Source: Adiantum capillus-veneris
Lineage: Eukaryota > Streptophyta > Polypodiopsida > Polypodiales > Pteridaceae
DNA: 64,000 bases
Reading direction: 5' to 3'
Assembly (NCBI GenBank): GCA_014529385.2
Contig: CM043947.1
Location: 98,986,036 to 99,050,035 of the forward strand
Position 1 is the first letter of the stretch. Each line of letters begins with the position of its first letter. Both the position numbers and the translations under genes were made by a program. Under the pieces are notes generated by a model. That model ran no database searches. It was given only the letters and a program-made list of their open reading frames with translations, and was not told where the DNA came from. This document shows, piece after piece, positions 54,382-64,000 of the stretch.

Positions 54382-57011
54382 TGATAGCCGTTTTTCGGCT
54401 CTCCATAATTGCCATAGTAAGTTACTCCACCCTACCAAATTCACCCAAACGCTATGGCTATCCCTACCATTTCACTGTAAATAGGCGTGTGTGAGTTAGG
54501 GGGCTTTTTCCATATCTTCTTAAAATCCTCAGCTAGCTAGTCACTGGGCTAGTTGAGTCAAAAAAATAAAATATATTATGTCCCATTTGTGTGTAAATAT
54601 TGCATTATATATATGGCCTAAATATAGAGATTTTTATAATTATTCTGGTATTTTATTTAAATATTTATACTTAGGTGTGTGTTTTATTAAACCTGTGTAT
54701 GCCTTCTTTCATCCTCTTACACCATAAGTATATTTTGCCAATGTGTACATACTCTAACCTCATATTTTTCTTTTATACGAATCACCCCCACATTTTCACC
54801 CTCACCCTCGTGAAAACAAAAAAATTGATTTCTACTCATTGGTCACATTTAAATATTATTTACTTGCATACCTTTTCCTCTTTCACCCAAAATCATACAA
54901 AGAGGGACCATATCATATGATTCCAATATCTTTCCATATCCATAATTCCTCCATATTTTTATTATTATTTTTACTCATTATTCTAACACCATGTGCTCAT
55001 TGAGCTAAAGTCCATGAATAGTCCATACACTAGTCCCACCATGTATATATTTATTTATTCACCAATAATCCTCCTCCATGCATGGGTCAAGGGCAACTTG
55101 GATGCTTTGTATTATAGTATGACAAAGGAGGGTCTCACTCTTGGATGCATTGTATAAATTCAACAAAGGAGGGGGCCACTAAAAGACTTTGCAGGCATAA
55201 AAACAGGATTTTTGGTGAGAATTTTGGCACCCATCTCCACTCCGAATTTGGAGCGGTGGTCAAAAGAGAAAATGTAGCCCATGCTCTGAATAATCACCTC
55301 AAATGTTTTCATGATTTTGGGAGCAACCACCGGTGAGCTATGATTTTTTGAGTGGACCCCAGTCTGCCCACTTTTCTCACAAGTAGCCCATAGTCTTCTC
55401 TCACCTCTTTCCACACTTCTACACACACACATTCCTCTCAATCCCGAACTCAAACCTGCACCTTCAATGGTTTCTCTCACCTTCTTCACCATTAACCTCC
55501 CCTCTTACTTCCATAGCTCTCATATGAGCTCTCCATATACATACACCATCTCTATGCCTCTCTCTATTATCTCCAAAGTACAATTCCATCTTAACCCTTA
55601 TATATATACATAAATTCAACATGTGTACCATGCTTAACCTCTGCAAATCAAGAGATCTCATCAATGGAATGACCATTTTCATCGTGATAATCAACCTTGG
55701 CGGCGGTGGCGTAAAGAAGAGAAGACGAAGAAGAAGATCGATAGTCATTTTGATAACCTACACAAGTAAGTCAAAAACTTCTTCAAGCTTCACCATCACA
55801 AGGATTTCCTCACTTCATTCAATCATATTACTTCAACCATTCACCTCCTTCTACCCATTGTAAATTCATCATTAACTTTCTAGTGATTACTAACACTAAC
55901 CACCACTAACATACTAACACAAAATAGTCATTGACCTAACCATAAAAGACACCTCACCTCAAGACATGTGCATAGTAACTCTCTCTCTCTCTCTCTCTCT
56001 CCCCTTCCTTAAAACTTACTTTCACCTTATCTACCATCAATAATGCTCTCTTTTGAGCCCACACCCATGACTCAAGCAGACAAAGAAGGCCCGCAATGTT
56101 TTGATATTCAAAAAAATCATAATCCTGATTTGTTAGCTTGTAAATTAGGATTTCCAATAATCTTAATGAGGGGTCTCCAACCTATAAATAGACCCCTCTC
56201 CTTCTTGTAAAACAACCTCCAACATCTCACATAGCACCCCAACACTCTATGCGTGAGGAGAGACTTAGGTGTAGCAACCACTTGTGAGCTTCACTCTTGG
56301 TGTGAGAGAAGCCTTCAAGCTACACATTGCAAGTGAGAGAGCGTGAGTTCCACAAATCTCAAAACCACTATTGTATATGCTCCTTCATCATCAATAAATT
56401 GAGGTTTGGTGCATCAAAGGCGTGATTCGACGATCAAATCTTTGTCCTTCCATTAGTGCAATACGGTTTGATGAATTCAAGGTGACTTGTGTATTTTGAG
56501 TTTCTATCTGTTGATCTTGATTTTAGAAAGTGTTTTAGTGTGTTTTTCATTGCCAATTTTGTGTCCATTGTAAGAGGGTATTGTGGTGAGAGGTCTCCCA
56601 CACCCTAAGACAGTGTGTGTGTGTGTTTTGGCAATGTTTAGCAATCACTAAGCATTGAGTGAGTTTTGTACAAGTTCTACGATAGCATCATAACGAACCA
56701 TCTCCATTTTCAAGTCACAAATAAGGTATTACGCAAGATCCTTTCCTCTCTCTCTTCCCTTTGCTCTAGCTCTCTCTGGTCCATTTTGTGTGTGTCTTGG
56801 TGTGAGGTTGCTTGTGTGTGTTTTGTGGTGCATCTTCTTGGTTGTACCAAAATCTCTCTTGCGTCCTAGTTCGCATACCATAACTAGGTGGTGCCCCTAT
56901 CTTGTTTGGGTTTGTTGTGCTTGTAGTTGCCCCAGCCCCAATTGAGCAGCATGGGAGCCTTGAGGGGTGTTTAGAGGTCGCCTCTCTTGTTGCCCGCCCT
57001 GGACCGCCTCA
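54382..57011 (+). repeat. G2 5' LTR
   Basis: 2630 bp, TGATAGCCG...CGCCTCA. Shared over its first 1.34 kb with 59537-60908 and over its length with G1. A CT microsatellite lies at 55980-56001. The right border is set by the minus-strand copy at 62797, which stops at the same base. Confidence 0.9.
56183..56190 (+). promoter_or_regulatory. TATA box of the G2 LTR
   Basis: tataaata in caacctataaatagacccc, conserved in G1 and in the minus-strand copy. Confidence 0.7.
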
Positions 57012-57015
57012 ATTT

Positions 57016-57033
57016 TGGTGCCCCCACTGAGGA
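57016..57033 (+). other. G2 primer-binding site
   Basis: TGGTGCCCCCACTGAGGA after the spacer attt. Eleven bases are identical to G1, followed by divergence. The complementary tRNA is not identified. Confidence 0.7.
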
Positions 57034-57310
57034 CTAACTTTGTGCTTATTGTTGTTGTATTGCATGAATGCTTGAATTTTAGCATAATCAAGTAGATTAT
57101 ATGAATCATGAAAACTTGTATAACCGAGTTTAATTTCAAGGCAACAAAAATTGATCTAGAATATGGTTTGGATTAGCAGAACATAAGAAAGGAAGAAAAC
57201 ATTTTCACATAAAAGTCTAGAATTCATGTTGAAAGACCTTTCAAAACTTTGTGTAGTTAGTTGATGATTGTTTGGAACTAATCTTTGTGTGGTTCTAGCA
57301 TTGAGAGACT

Positions 57311-59536
57311 ATGACATGCTATACCTTTGAGGATATCCCAATCTTCTTCGGGAATCTAGAAGAAGACGTTGATGATGTTCTTGCTGATTTTAGAATGGTT
57401 TGTCATATCCTTGGTAAAAGGGATGACATGGAAAAAGGGGATTTTCTATTGCTATGCCTTAGAGGCAATGCTGAGCAATGGTTTTGGAGTATGTCTTCTC
57501 AGATTGAAGATGGGTATACCCAAATTTCCAAAGCTTTGAAGACTAGATTCTCTAAAATTCCAACAACAGAGACAGCATGGGCTTCATTAGGGAGACTTCA
57601 ACAACATGGTGAAGACTACTATGCTTATGAGGATTTTTTTTCTCGTCAATGGGGAGGATGTGGATTTAGTTCTACATTTCCAGATTATGTAAAAATGGAG
57701 CAATTTATTTCGGGTTTGTCTCCTTTCCTAAAGACTAAGGTTACTTGTAGTGGACCCTCTACCTTTGAAGAAGCAGTCACTATTGCCTGAAGGAAGTTTC
57801 ACAAGTACTTCTACATCAAAAATGGTTTCCATCATGAAAGTGTTTCTATCAAGGAGTCATCTCCTTTGCCATACTTGTTTGCTTCTACTCCGACAAATGT
57901 TGAAGAAGTTACTTACATGCCAACTGATTATTCAAGTGCTAAAGTGTGTGGCCAAGATTCAAATGTGGAATCTCTTTCTTCTACCTTTATCACAAGCATG
58001 CAAAAATCGACACAAGATATCTCAAATGGCATTGATGATTCAATAATGGATATATCCAACCCTTTGGCGGAGGATCAATTTCTAGTCCGAGCAGACGAAG
58101 CTTTTGTGCAACATGACTCTATGGAGAATGAAGACCTTGAAGGTAAACTTGATCTTATGGAATGTTCTGAGAGTGTATCTTGTCAAAAAGAAGAGAGTGA
58201 AGAAGAAGATGAAATCATAGGTGGAGAGATCATAGACCACATTGATCATAAAGAGATGATTGTGTACATGGAATGCCAACTCCAAAACAAAGTAGAAGAG
58301 TGTGAGTTGAATCCAGGTGAGGATAATCTTGAAGAAGTGTTTGAGGATGTTGAAAAGCATTGGTATGACCCATGTATGTTAAGCATAGAGGAACCTATCA
58401 TGCAAGGATCCAAATGTTTCACAAAATCAAATAGTATTCCATCAACCTTTGAGGTGGTACAATGTGAGGAGTTACAACCTTGCCAAAGGGGGGGCTTAGA
58501 AGGGGATGAAGAACATGGGAGAGTAGTTAAAAATAGAATCATAAAAGGAAACTATCAGAAGGGTATCATTCTCTCCAATGGTGTTTTAGTGGGTGGCTCT
58601 CCATTCATGGGACAAACTCTTAGCCAGAAAATCCAAGCTTTTGAATCCCCAATCATCTTCACATTGGGTTTCACCTCTTCAAAGTCAACTTCTCCCCTCT
58701 TCATATATACCTTTCATCGGGGGCACCATACCTTCTTAAGTGGAAGAGGACATGAATACTTGGTGATGAACGGATGTTTCCAAACCTTCTTCATTTGGTT
58801 CTTTGGTGTATGGAGGTCGCACATTGTGATGCTTCTGGTATTCATCATAGATAAAAAACTTGTTGATTGCTACATGTGGATATTTCATCAATCAACACCA
58901 AAATCTATTCTCTTCCAATGTGTTGGAAGCAATAGAAACCTTCATCTAGTATCTACTTATGTGGTAAACTATTTGCAATATCTTCCAATAGCAACTGGAA
59001 GCATGGATCAAGCTTTCATAAATCATGAAGGTCATATAATTTTTGACTTGATGAGCCTACCCAGGTTGAATGAATTTTATGAGCTACAGTTCAGGAATTT
59101 GCTCATACAAGCTCTTGAAGATCGTAGCGGATACATCAACTTTACACCGGAGGAAGAGCAACCAATCTTTTATATCACATTCATAGTGATAGATGCAATG
59201 ATGGAAAACAATAGAATCTACAAGTTTCTTCAACCGAAATCAGTAAGTGATTCCATACCATACATCTCTCTTTGGGAAAGATATTTCAAGATCTTTGATC
59301 CTGGGGGGTGCTTATGGAAACTTTCTCAATGGAGGAGGTTTACTCCGTCACTTCATTACATCCTGCTATTGGATCTGATAACCTTTCATATCACACAAGG
59401 TTTTTTAATCATACAACAAAGGTTCTTCAAAGATGAGAGCAGACAAAGACAGACGTTACACAATCTACATGTTGTATGGTCAGATAAATGGTACATGAAT
59501 GTACCATTATCTAAGGGGGGGGGGGGGGGGGGCTAA
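57311..59536 (+). pseudogene. G2 Gag-X reading frame, 741 codons with one internal stop
   Basis: ATG 57311 to TAA 59534-59536 in one frame, with a single in-frame stop (TGA 57788-57790). The part after the stop has no ATG of its own near the start, so the frame was originally continuous. Residues 1-160 are a Retrotrans_gag capsid (IPIFFGNLEEDVDDVLADFR, CLRGNAEQWFWSM). The middle is acidic (EESEEEDEIIGGEI, GEDNLEEVFEDVEKHW). The last 300 residues are hydrophobic and aromatic, with a membrane-like stretch FFIWFFGVWRSHIVMLLVF, then YFKIFDPGGCLWKLSQW and SLHYILLLDLITFHITQGF. The polypurine tract lies inside the 3' end of the frame and encodes a poly-Gly tail. No pol motif is present. The function of the C-terminal part is unknown; an envelope-like or RNA/particle role can only be guessed. 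Confidence 0.85.
59515..59532 (+). other. G2 polypurine tract (18 G)
   Basis: An uninterrupted G run preceded by ctaa and followed by ctaa and the LTR start TGATAG at 59537. It primes plus-strand synthesis. Confidence 0.8.
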
Positions 59537-60908
59537 TGATAGCCGTTTTTTGGCTTTCCATAATTTCCATGGTAAGCTACCTCACCCTACCAAAACCACC
59601 CAAAAACTGAAGCTATCCCTACCATTTCACTGTACATAGGCGTGTGTGAGTTAGGGGGCTTTTCCCATATCTTCTTAAAATCCTCAGCTAGCTAGTCACT
59701 GGGCAAGTTGAGTCAAAAAATAAATAAAATCAAAAAAATAAAATATATTATGGCCCATTTGTGTGTAAATATTGCATTATATATATGGCCTAAATATAGG
59801 GATTTTTATAATTATTCTGGTATTTTATTTAAATATTTATACTTAGGTGTGTGTTTTATTAAACCTATGTACACCTTCTTTCATCCTCTTACACCATAAG
59901 TATATTTTTTGCCAATATGTACATACTCTAACCTCATATTTTTCCTTTATACAAATCACTCCCACATTTTCACCCTCACCCTCGTGAAAACAAAAAGTTG
60001 ATTTCTACTCATTGGTCACGTTTATTATATTATTTACTTGCATATCTTTTCCTCTTTCACCCAAAATAATACAAAGAGGGACCATATCATATGATTACAA
60101 TATCTTTCCATATCCATAATTCCTCCATATTTTTATTATTATTTTTACTCATTATTCTAACACCATGTGCTCATTGAGCTAAAGTCCATGAATAGTCCAT
60201 ACACTAGTCCCACCATGTATATATTTCTTTATTCAACAATAATCCTCCTCCATGCATGTGTAAAGGGCAACTTGGATGCTGTTTATTATGATATGACAAA
60301 GGAGGGGCTCACTCTTGGATGCATTGTACAAATTCAACAAAGGAGGGGGCCACTAAAAGACTTTTGCAGACATAAAAATAGGCTTTTTGGTGAGAATTTT
60401 TGCACCTATCTCCACTCCGAATTTGGAGCGGTGGTCACACGATAAAATATAGCCCATGCTCTGAATAATCACCTCAAATTTTTTCATGATTTTTGGAGCA
60501 ACCAGCGGTGAGCTATTATTTTTTGAGTGGACCCCAGTCTGCCCACTTTTCTCACAAGTAGCCCATAGTCTTCTCTCACCTCTTTCCACACTTCTACACA
60601 CACACACACACACACACACATTCCTCTCAATCCCTCACTCAAACCTGTACCTTCAATGGTTTCCCTCACCTTCTTCACCATTAACCTCCCCACTTACTCC
60701 CATAGCTCTCATATGAGCTCTCCATGTACATACACCATCTCTATGCCTCTCTCTATTTTCCCCAAAGTACAATTCCATCTTACTCCTTATATATATACAT
60801 ACATTCAGTATGTGTACCATGCTTAACCTCTGCAAATCAAGAGATCTCATCAACAGAATTACCATTTTCATCACGATAATCAACCTTGGCGGCGGTGGCG
60901 TAAAGAAG
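59537..60908 (+). repeat. G2 3' LTR, truncated
   Basis: Colinear with 54382 up to ggcgtaaagaag (60908), then abruptly unrelated sequence. About half of the LTR, including the TATA box region, is missing. A CA microsatellite lies at about 60595-60620. Confidence 0.9.
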
Positions 60909-61508
60909 GCCATTCTTTGAGTTTCTCACACGGAGTTCTCCAAGAGTGCTATGCGGAGCTGCTGAAGTGCAAAGCATTAAGTGCCATACTCATTGAAGAT
61001 TCCCTCACCCTAAATTATCACAAATGTATATTGGTGGACCAAGATGCAGCACTGTATGCCTTTACAGGCAAGCACCCAAGTTGAGTCCTCTCCCACTGAA
61101 CCTTGAGCATAGGTCAAGGGATGACAAACCCAGAGGAAAATGGAAAATCCCTTGGCGTCAAGTCAGCCATTCGCCACATACTCACATATGTAATTCATAG
61201 TGAAACTAATCAGCTATGATGTAATATCCAAATCAATACAAAATAATTGTTTTTGTTAACGATTTTTGTCAACATTTGGTACTTGTTTTTTTTATGATTT
61301 ATATTGTCCAGTAAATTTCATTTTCACAACACGTGCACAGAACCTCGAACATGCACTGACCTGTCGGCTGGGGGACACATCTCGATGATCTTTTTGCAAA
61401 ATCGGGCGAGACGAGGGGTTGGTACAGGTCACCCGGACCACCAATGAGCATGGCGGCCTCTGGTGGGGTCTCAAAGGGCAAAAAAATCCCCTGTGCCCCA
61501 CAGTGCGT
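60909..61508. other. Unassigned segment with two small coding-like pieces
   Basis: A plus-strand frame, open from inside the LTR edge, reads VLQECYAELLKCKALSAILI and CILVDQDAALYAFTGKHPS to TGA 61082-61084 (56 codons from 60914). On the minus strand 61481-61299 reads FETPPEAAMLIGGPGDLYQP and CVPQPTGQCMFEVLCTCC. Both look protein-like, but I recognise neither. They may be host-gene exon fragments left beside the truncated LTR. Confidence 0.35.
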
Positions 61509-62377
61509 TGTCGTGCTATGGCAAACACGTAATGTAAATTAAGGTTAGAAAACCATTCCAGTAGATTTTGATGCGCAAGTCTACTTGCTAGAGTGTACAT
61601 AGTCTTCTATGTCTTCCAAAGCAACTGACATGTAAATACGTCGCCGTGGAGTTATAGACAAGGAAAATGGCCTAGTTTTGGTCCAAAGTGGAAAAATGGC
61701 CCAAAATTTGACATGTCAGCTGAAAATGCCGTGGGTAAGAGAGAGAGGGCTACTTTTTACGAAAGAACCAAAAAAATTTCTCTACTGTGTAATGGCTTCC
61801 ATGGTTGCTCAATCTATGTGTAGGGCAGTCCCACCTCTTTGAAATCTTGTATCTGAGCTAGTGAGGGAGTAAATTACGATTTCCCCTTATCAAAATGGTG
61901 TGTGGGCTTGAATTTAGAAGCTCTTAAATCTTTGCAAAATAGAAAAAAATTCACCGTGAAGGTGGAAGCTCGAGCATTCCTTTCAATTGTTTGATGTTAC
62001 GACTATGAAATTGGGGGCGAGGCTACATGATACCATAAAAGAGGTTTGGGTTTTGATTGAGAATTGTGCTTGTATGAGCATCGAGGTTTCATGGATGAAA
62101 CATTAGTGTTTCTCAATGGTCATTTTAAGTGAAACTGAATGTGATTTGGTGATCCTCTCATCATAATCTCGACTACAAGAACAAGCAGACCTAAGCACGA
62201 TAGGAAAGAGGGTTTGTGACTTTGCTGTCACAAACGCTCTTAGTTTTTTGTCACCCTTAGAAAGAGTTTTGGTGATTCTCCACAAATGCTTTTTCACAAA
62301 GTGTTTGTGACTCTCATCACAAACTCTCAAAGCCATAGGTTCTACACCTTCGCAGCTAGACCGCACAATTTTTGATA
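61509..62377 (+). repeat. 5' LTR of a second G5-type gypsy copy
   Basis: Starts TGTCGTGCTATGG and ends tttgata (gaca in the other copies). About 870 bp, colinear with 7399-8587 but with internal deletions. Confidence 0.8.
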
Positions 62378-62381
62378 TTTC

Positions 62382-62399
62382 TGGTGAACCCGACGCAAA
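62382..62399 (+). other. Primer-binding site
   Basis: TGGTGAACCCGACGCAAA, four bases after the LTR end. Same type as in G3 and G5. Confidence 0.75.
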
Positions 62400-62420
62400 C
62401 AAGCTGGGGTGGGAGCGATA

Positions 62421-62796
62421 ATGACTACAATAGGAGAAGATGTTTTGGATCAAATTGAAGCAACTATGGCGTATGGAGTGGTCAATGATTCAATACACAA
62501 ACGGAAAATTATGCATATGCTTCAACAAGTTTTGAGTCGTATGCACGAGCAGGTAGCAAGGCTTGAAGAGGAGCGGACTGAGGAAGTAATGAATAGATCT
62601 ATGCAGCTTGTGTATGACGATAAGAATTTGTTTGAAGGATATGATGTGATTGGGTATCTCACATGTTATGTACAGGAGATGGAAGTACAAAATGTTCCAA
62701 AAGGTAGTACTAGATTTTAGTAGTCGTGTGCAAGAGATTCATACACATCATGGAGAGAGTTGGAAAGACTTTCAAGCGGCTCTCAAATGTGAGTAT
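62421..62796 (+). pseudogene. Gag start of the second G5-type copy, cut by an LTR
   Basis: ATG 62421 gives 99 codons: a helical, coiled-coil-prone start (QVLSRMHEQVARLEEERTEE), then LFEGYDVIGYLTCYVQEMEV. After a frame change near 62705 it reads RVQEIHTHHGESWKDFQAAL. It matches the start of the G3 frame and the G5 gag. The minus-strand LTR at 62797 ends it. Confidence 0.75.
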
Positions 62797-64000
62797 TGAG
62801 GCGGTCCGGGGTGGGTAACAAGAAGAGCGGCCTCTAAACACCCTTCGAGGCTCCCGTGCTGCTCAATTGGGGCTGGGGCAAGCACAATCAGAGACAACAA
62901 CAACCCACAGCCAGAAACTAAACAAGAAAAGGGGCACCACCTGGTTGTAGATGCGAACTAGGACGCACGTGATATCTCCTTGTACTCAAACGCACAAAGA
63001 GAAGGGAATGCAAGATAGCCACACACACGAAACACAAACATTCACCACGCCAGAGAGAGGTAAAGAGCACAAATCAACTTGAGCAACTCAGTCTTAGCCT
63101 TAAAGACTAGATGCACACAAAGCTTGATGAGAAATAGAGAGACAACACAAAACTTGACCTTGTTGCCAATACACAAATTGTCTTAGGGTCACGGGAGCCC
63201 TCTCAACGAGCACCCTCTTACTATTGACCTTTTAGGCAAACAATTCAACAAGCCCTCAAACCACCAAGTATGAAATGGCACAACAAACTTCAAGGACAAT
63301 ATACCTTCAACCACCTGATGAGCCAACTTATCAAGTCAATTTGGAGAGAAGAGTCGTAGTTGCAGCATACAATTGCACCCAAAACTATGAATCTTATTTA
63401 TGGACAAGAGTAGGCTACAAGTGTGATTGCAGAGTATAGTATCACTCCACTCCTCTAGATGGCATAACTAACTTCAAGCTTCTCCATGCACCTATGTGTA
63501 GTGATGGAATAGAGCACTCACAATGCACACACTCTACACAACTAGGCTTGAAGAGTGGTGTGTTATGTGTTGAAAATGGTGTGGTGTAGTGTGATCATGT
63601 GATAATTTACAAGGGAGAGAAGGGCTCTATTTATAGGATTTAGAAGCCGCGATTAGGATTAGGCCTAATCAAGTTTATTTGAAGGAATAAAAGATTATGC
63701 ATATTTTTATTTTTTTTAATGAGGGTGGGTCTCTCTTGTCCTTTGAGTCACATGGATGTGGGCTCAAGGGAAGAGAATTATTGAGGATGACAGGAGAGAG
63801 GATTGAGTGAATAATTTGGGAGTGCCTACTCTAGTAGAGGGTGCATTGTACAATAAGGTTAGTGGTTAGTAGTTAGTAATTATCACTAAAAAATATTTAC
63901 AAAATCATTCACCAAATGGTGAGATATATGATGAAAAAATTTAGAGAAGGGATAAGCTTGTAAAGCAAGGTTGAAGCTTGGAGAAGTTGACATTCACCTC
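62797..64000 (-). repeat. LTR of the G1/G2 family, minus strand, runs off the window
   Basis: Begins tgaggcggtcc, the reverse complement of the G2 LTR end ggaccgcctca. It continues with the reverse of gtgtttagaggtcgcc, the ggtggtgcccc region and the TATA region. Only about 1.2 kb of the expected 2.6 kb is inside the window, so it may be a solo LTR or the 3' LTR of a full element. Confidence 0.88.
63627..63635 (-). promoter_or_regulatory. TATA box of the minus-strand LTR
   Basis: ctatttata is the reverse complement of TATAAATAG, in the position conserved in G1 and G2. Confidence 0.65.

Larger units (their letters stand above)
54382..60908 (+). mobile_element. Large non-autonomous LTR element G2 (Gag-X)
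   Basis: 5' LTR 54382-57011, PBS 57016, one coding frame 57311-59536, an 18-G polypurine tract 59515-59532 and a 3' LTR 59537-60908 that is truncated after 1.37 kb. There is no zinc knuckle, protease, RT or integrase. The LTRs of this copy look about 95% alike. It is inserted in the copia gag; its right end is deleted together with the copia 5' end. G1 has the same LTR family, PBS type and capsid, and would be the natural source of pol. Confidence 0.9.

Overview
The window looks like repeat-dense nuclear DNA from a land plant. The evidence is a mix of Ty1-copia and Ty3-gypsy LTR retrotransposons with plant-type primer-binding sites, chromodomain gypsy integrases, a CACTA (En/Spm) DNA transposon, many CT/GA microsatellites, and a fragment of a plant nepenthesin-type aspartyl protease. 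I cannot name the species. A gypsy reverse transcriptase with an unusual FLDDVPIKG catalytic segment and a LINE-type coiled-coil ORF1 fragment hint at a lineage outside the best-studied flowering plants, but this is only an impression. I see no rRNA, tRNA or CRISPR, and no clearly intact host gene.

Layout, left to right. 1-2.7 kb: decayed copia RT/RNase H and its short 3' LTR. 3.2-3.7 kb: aspartyl protease fragment. 5.2-7.2 kb: a lone copia 5' LTR with PBS, then a small non-autonomous LTR element (5537-7178). 7.4-13.0 kb: a decayed gypsy element with gag, protease, RT and RNase H. 13.0-16.3 kb: a decayed chromovirus. 16.3-17.0 kb: an integrase end from a third gypsy lineage. 18.98-31.2 kb: gypsy element G1, split by a 7.9 kb CACTA element (21554-29461, TSD AAG). 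The CACTA element contains a roughly 172-bp tandem array of hairpin units, which itself contains a small palindromic LTR element (24137-24673, TSD AAAAC). 32.58-45.85 kb: a large non-autonomous LTR element (G3), whose 3' LTR is split by a complete chromovirus (G4, 39179-45363, TSD TCGAG). 45.9-50.25 kb: the least transposon-like stretch, with candidate gene pieces and one TATA-driven gene start. 50.25-54.38 kb: a minus-strand Tnt1/Tork-like copia cut in its gag by G2. 54.38-60.91 kb: a second large non-autonomous LTR element (G2). 61.5-62.8 kb: LTR and gag start of another gypsy copy, cut by a minus-strand LTR that runs off the window (62797-64000).

The most interesting signal is in G2 and G3. 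They are different LTR families with different primer-binding sites. Each carries one reading frame of almost identical size (34807-37029, 2223 nt; 57311-59536, 2226 nt), interrupted only by a few stop codons. Each begins with a Gag-like domain, continues into a long acidic region with no recognisable pol domain, and ends in a hydrophobic, aromatic C-terminal part with a DPGG motif. Each family has a possible autonomous relative in the same window: G1 shares LTR, PBS type and gag with G2; the 7.4-13 kb element shares PBS and gag type with G3. This suggests two parallel Gag-plus-X parasites that would depend on pol supplied in trans.

The insertions are nested and can be ordered: G1, then CACTA, then the palindromic LTR element; G3, then G4; copia, then G2; the 61.5 kb gypsy, then the 62.8 kb LTR.
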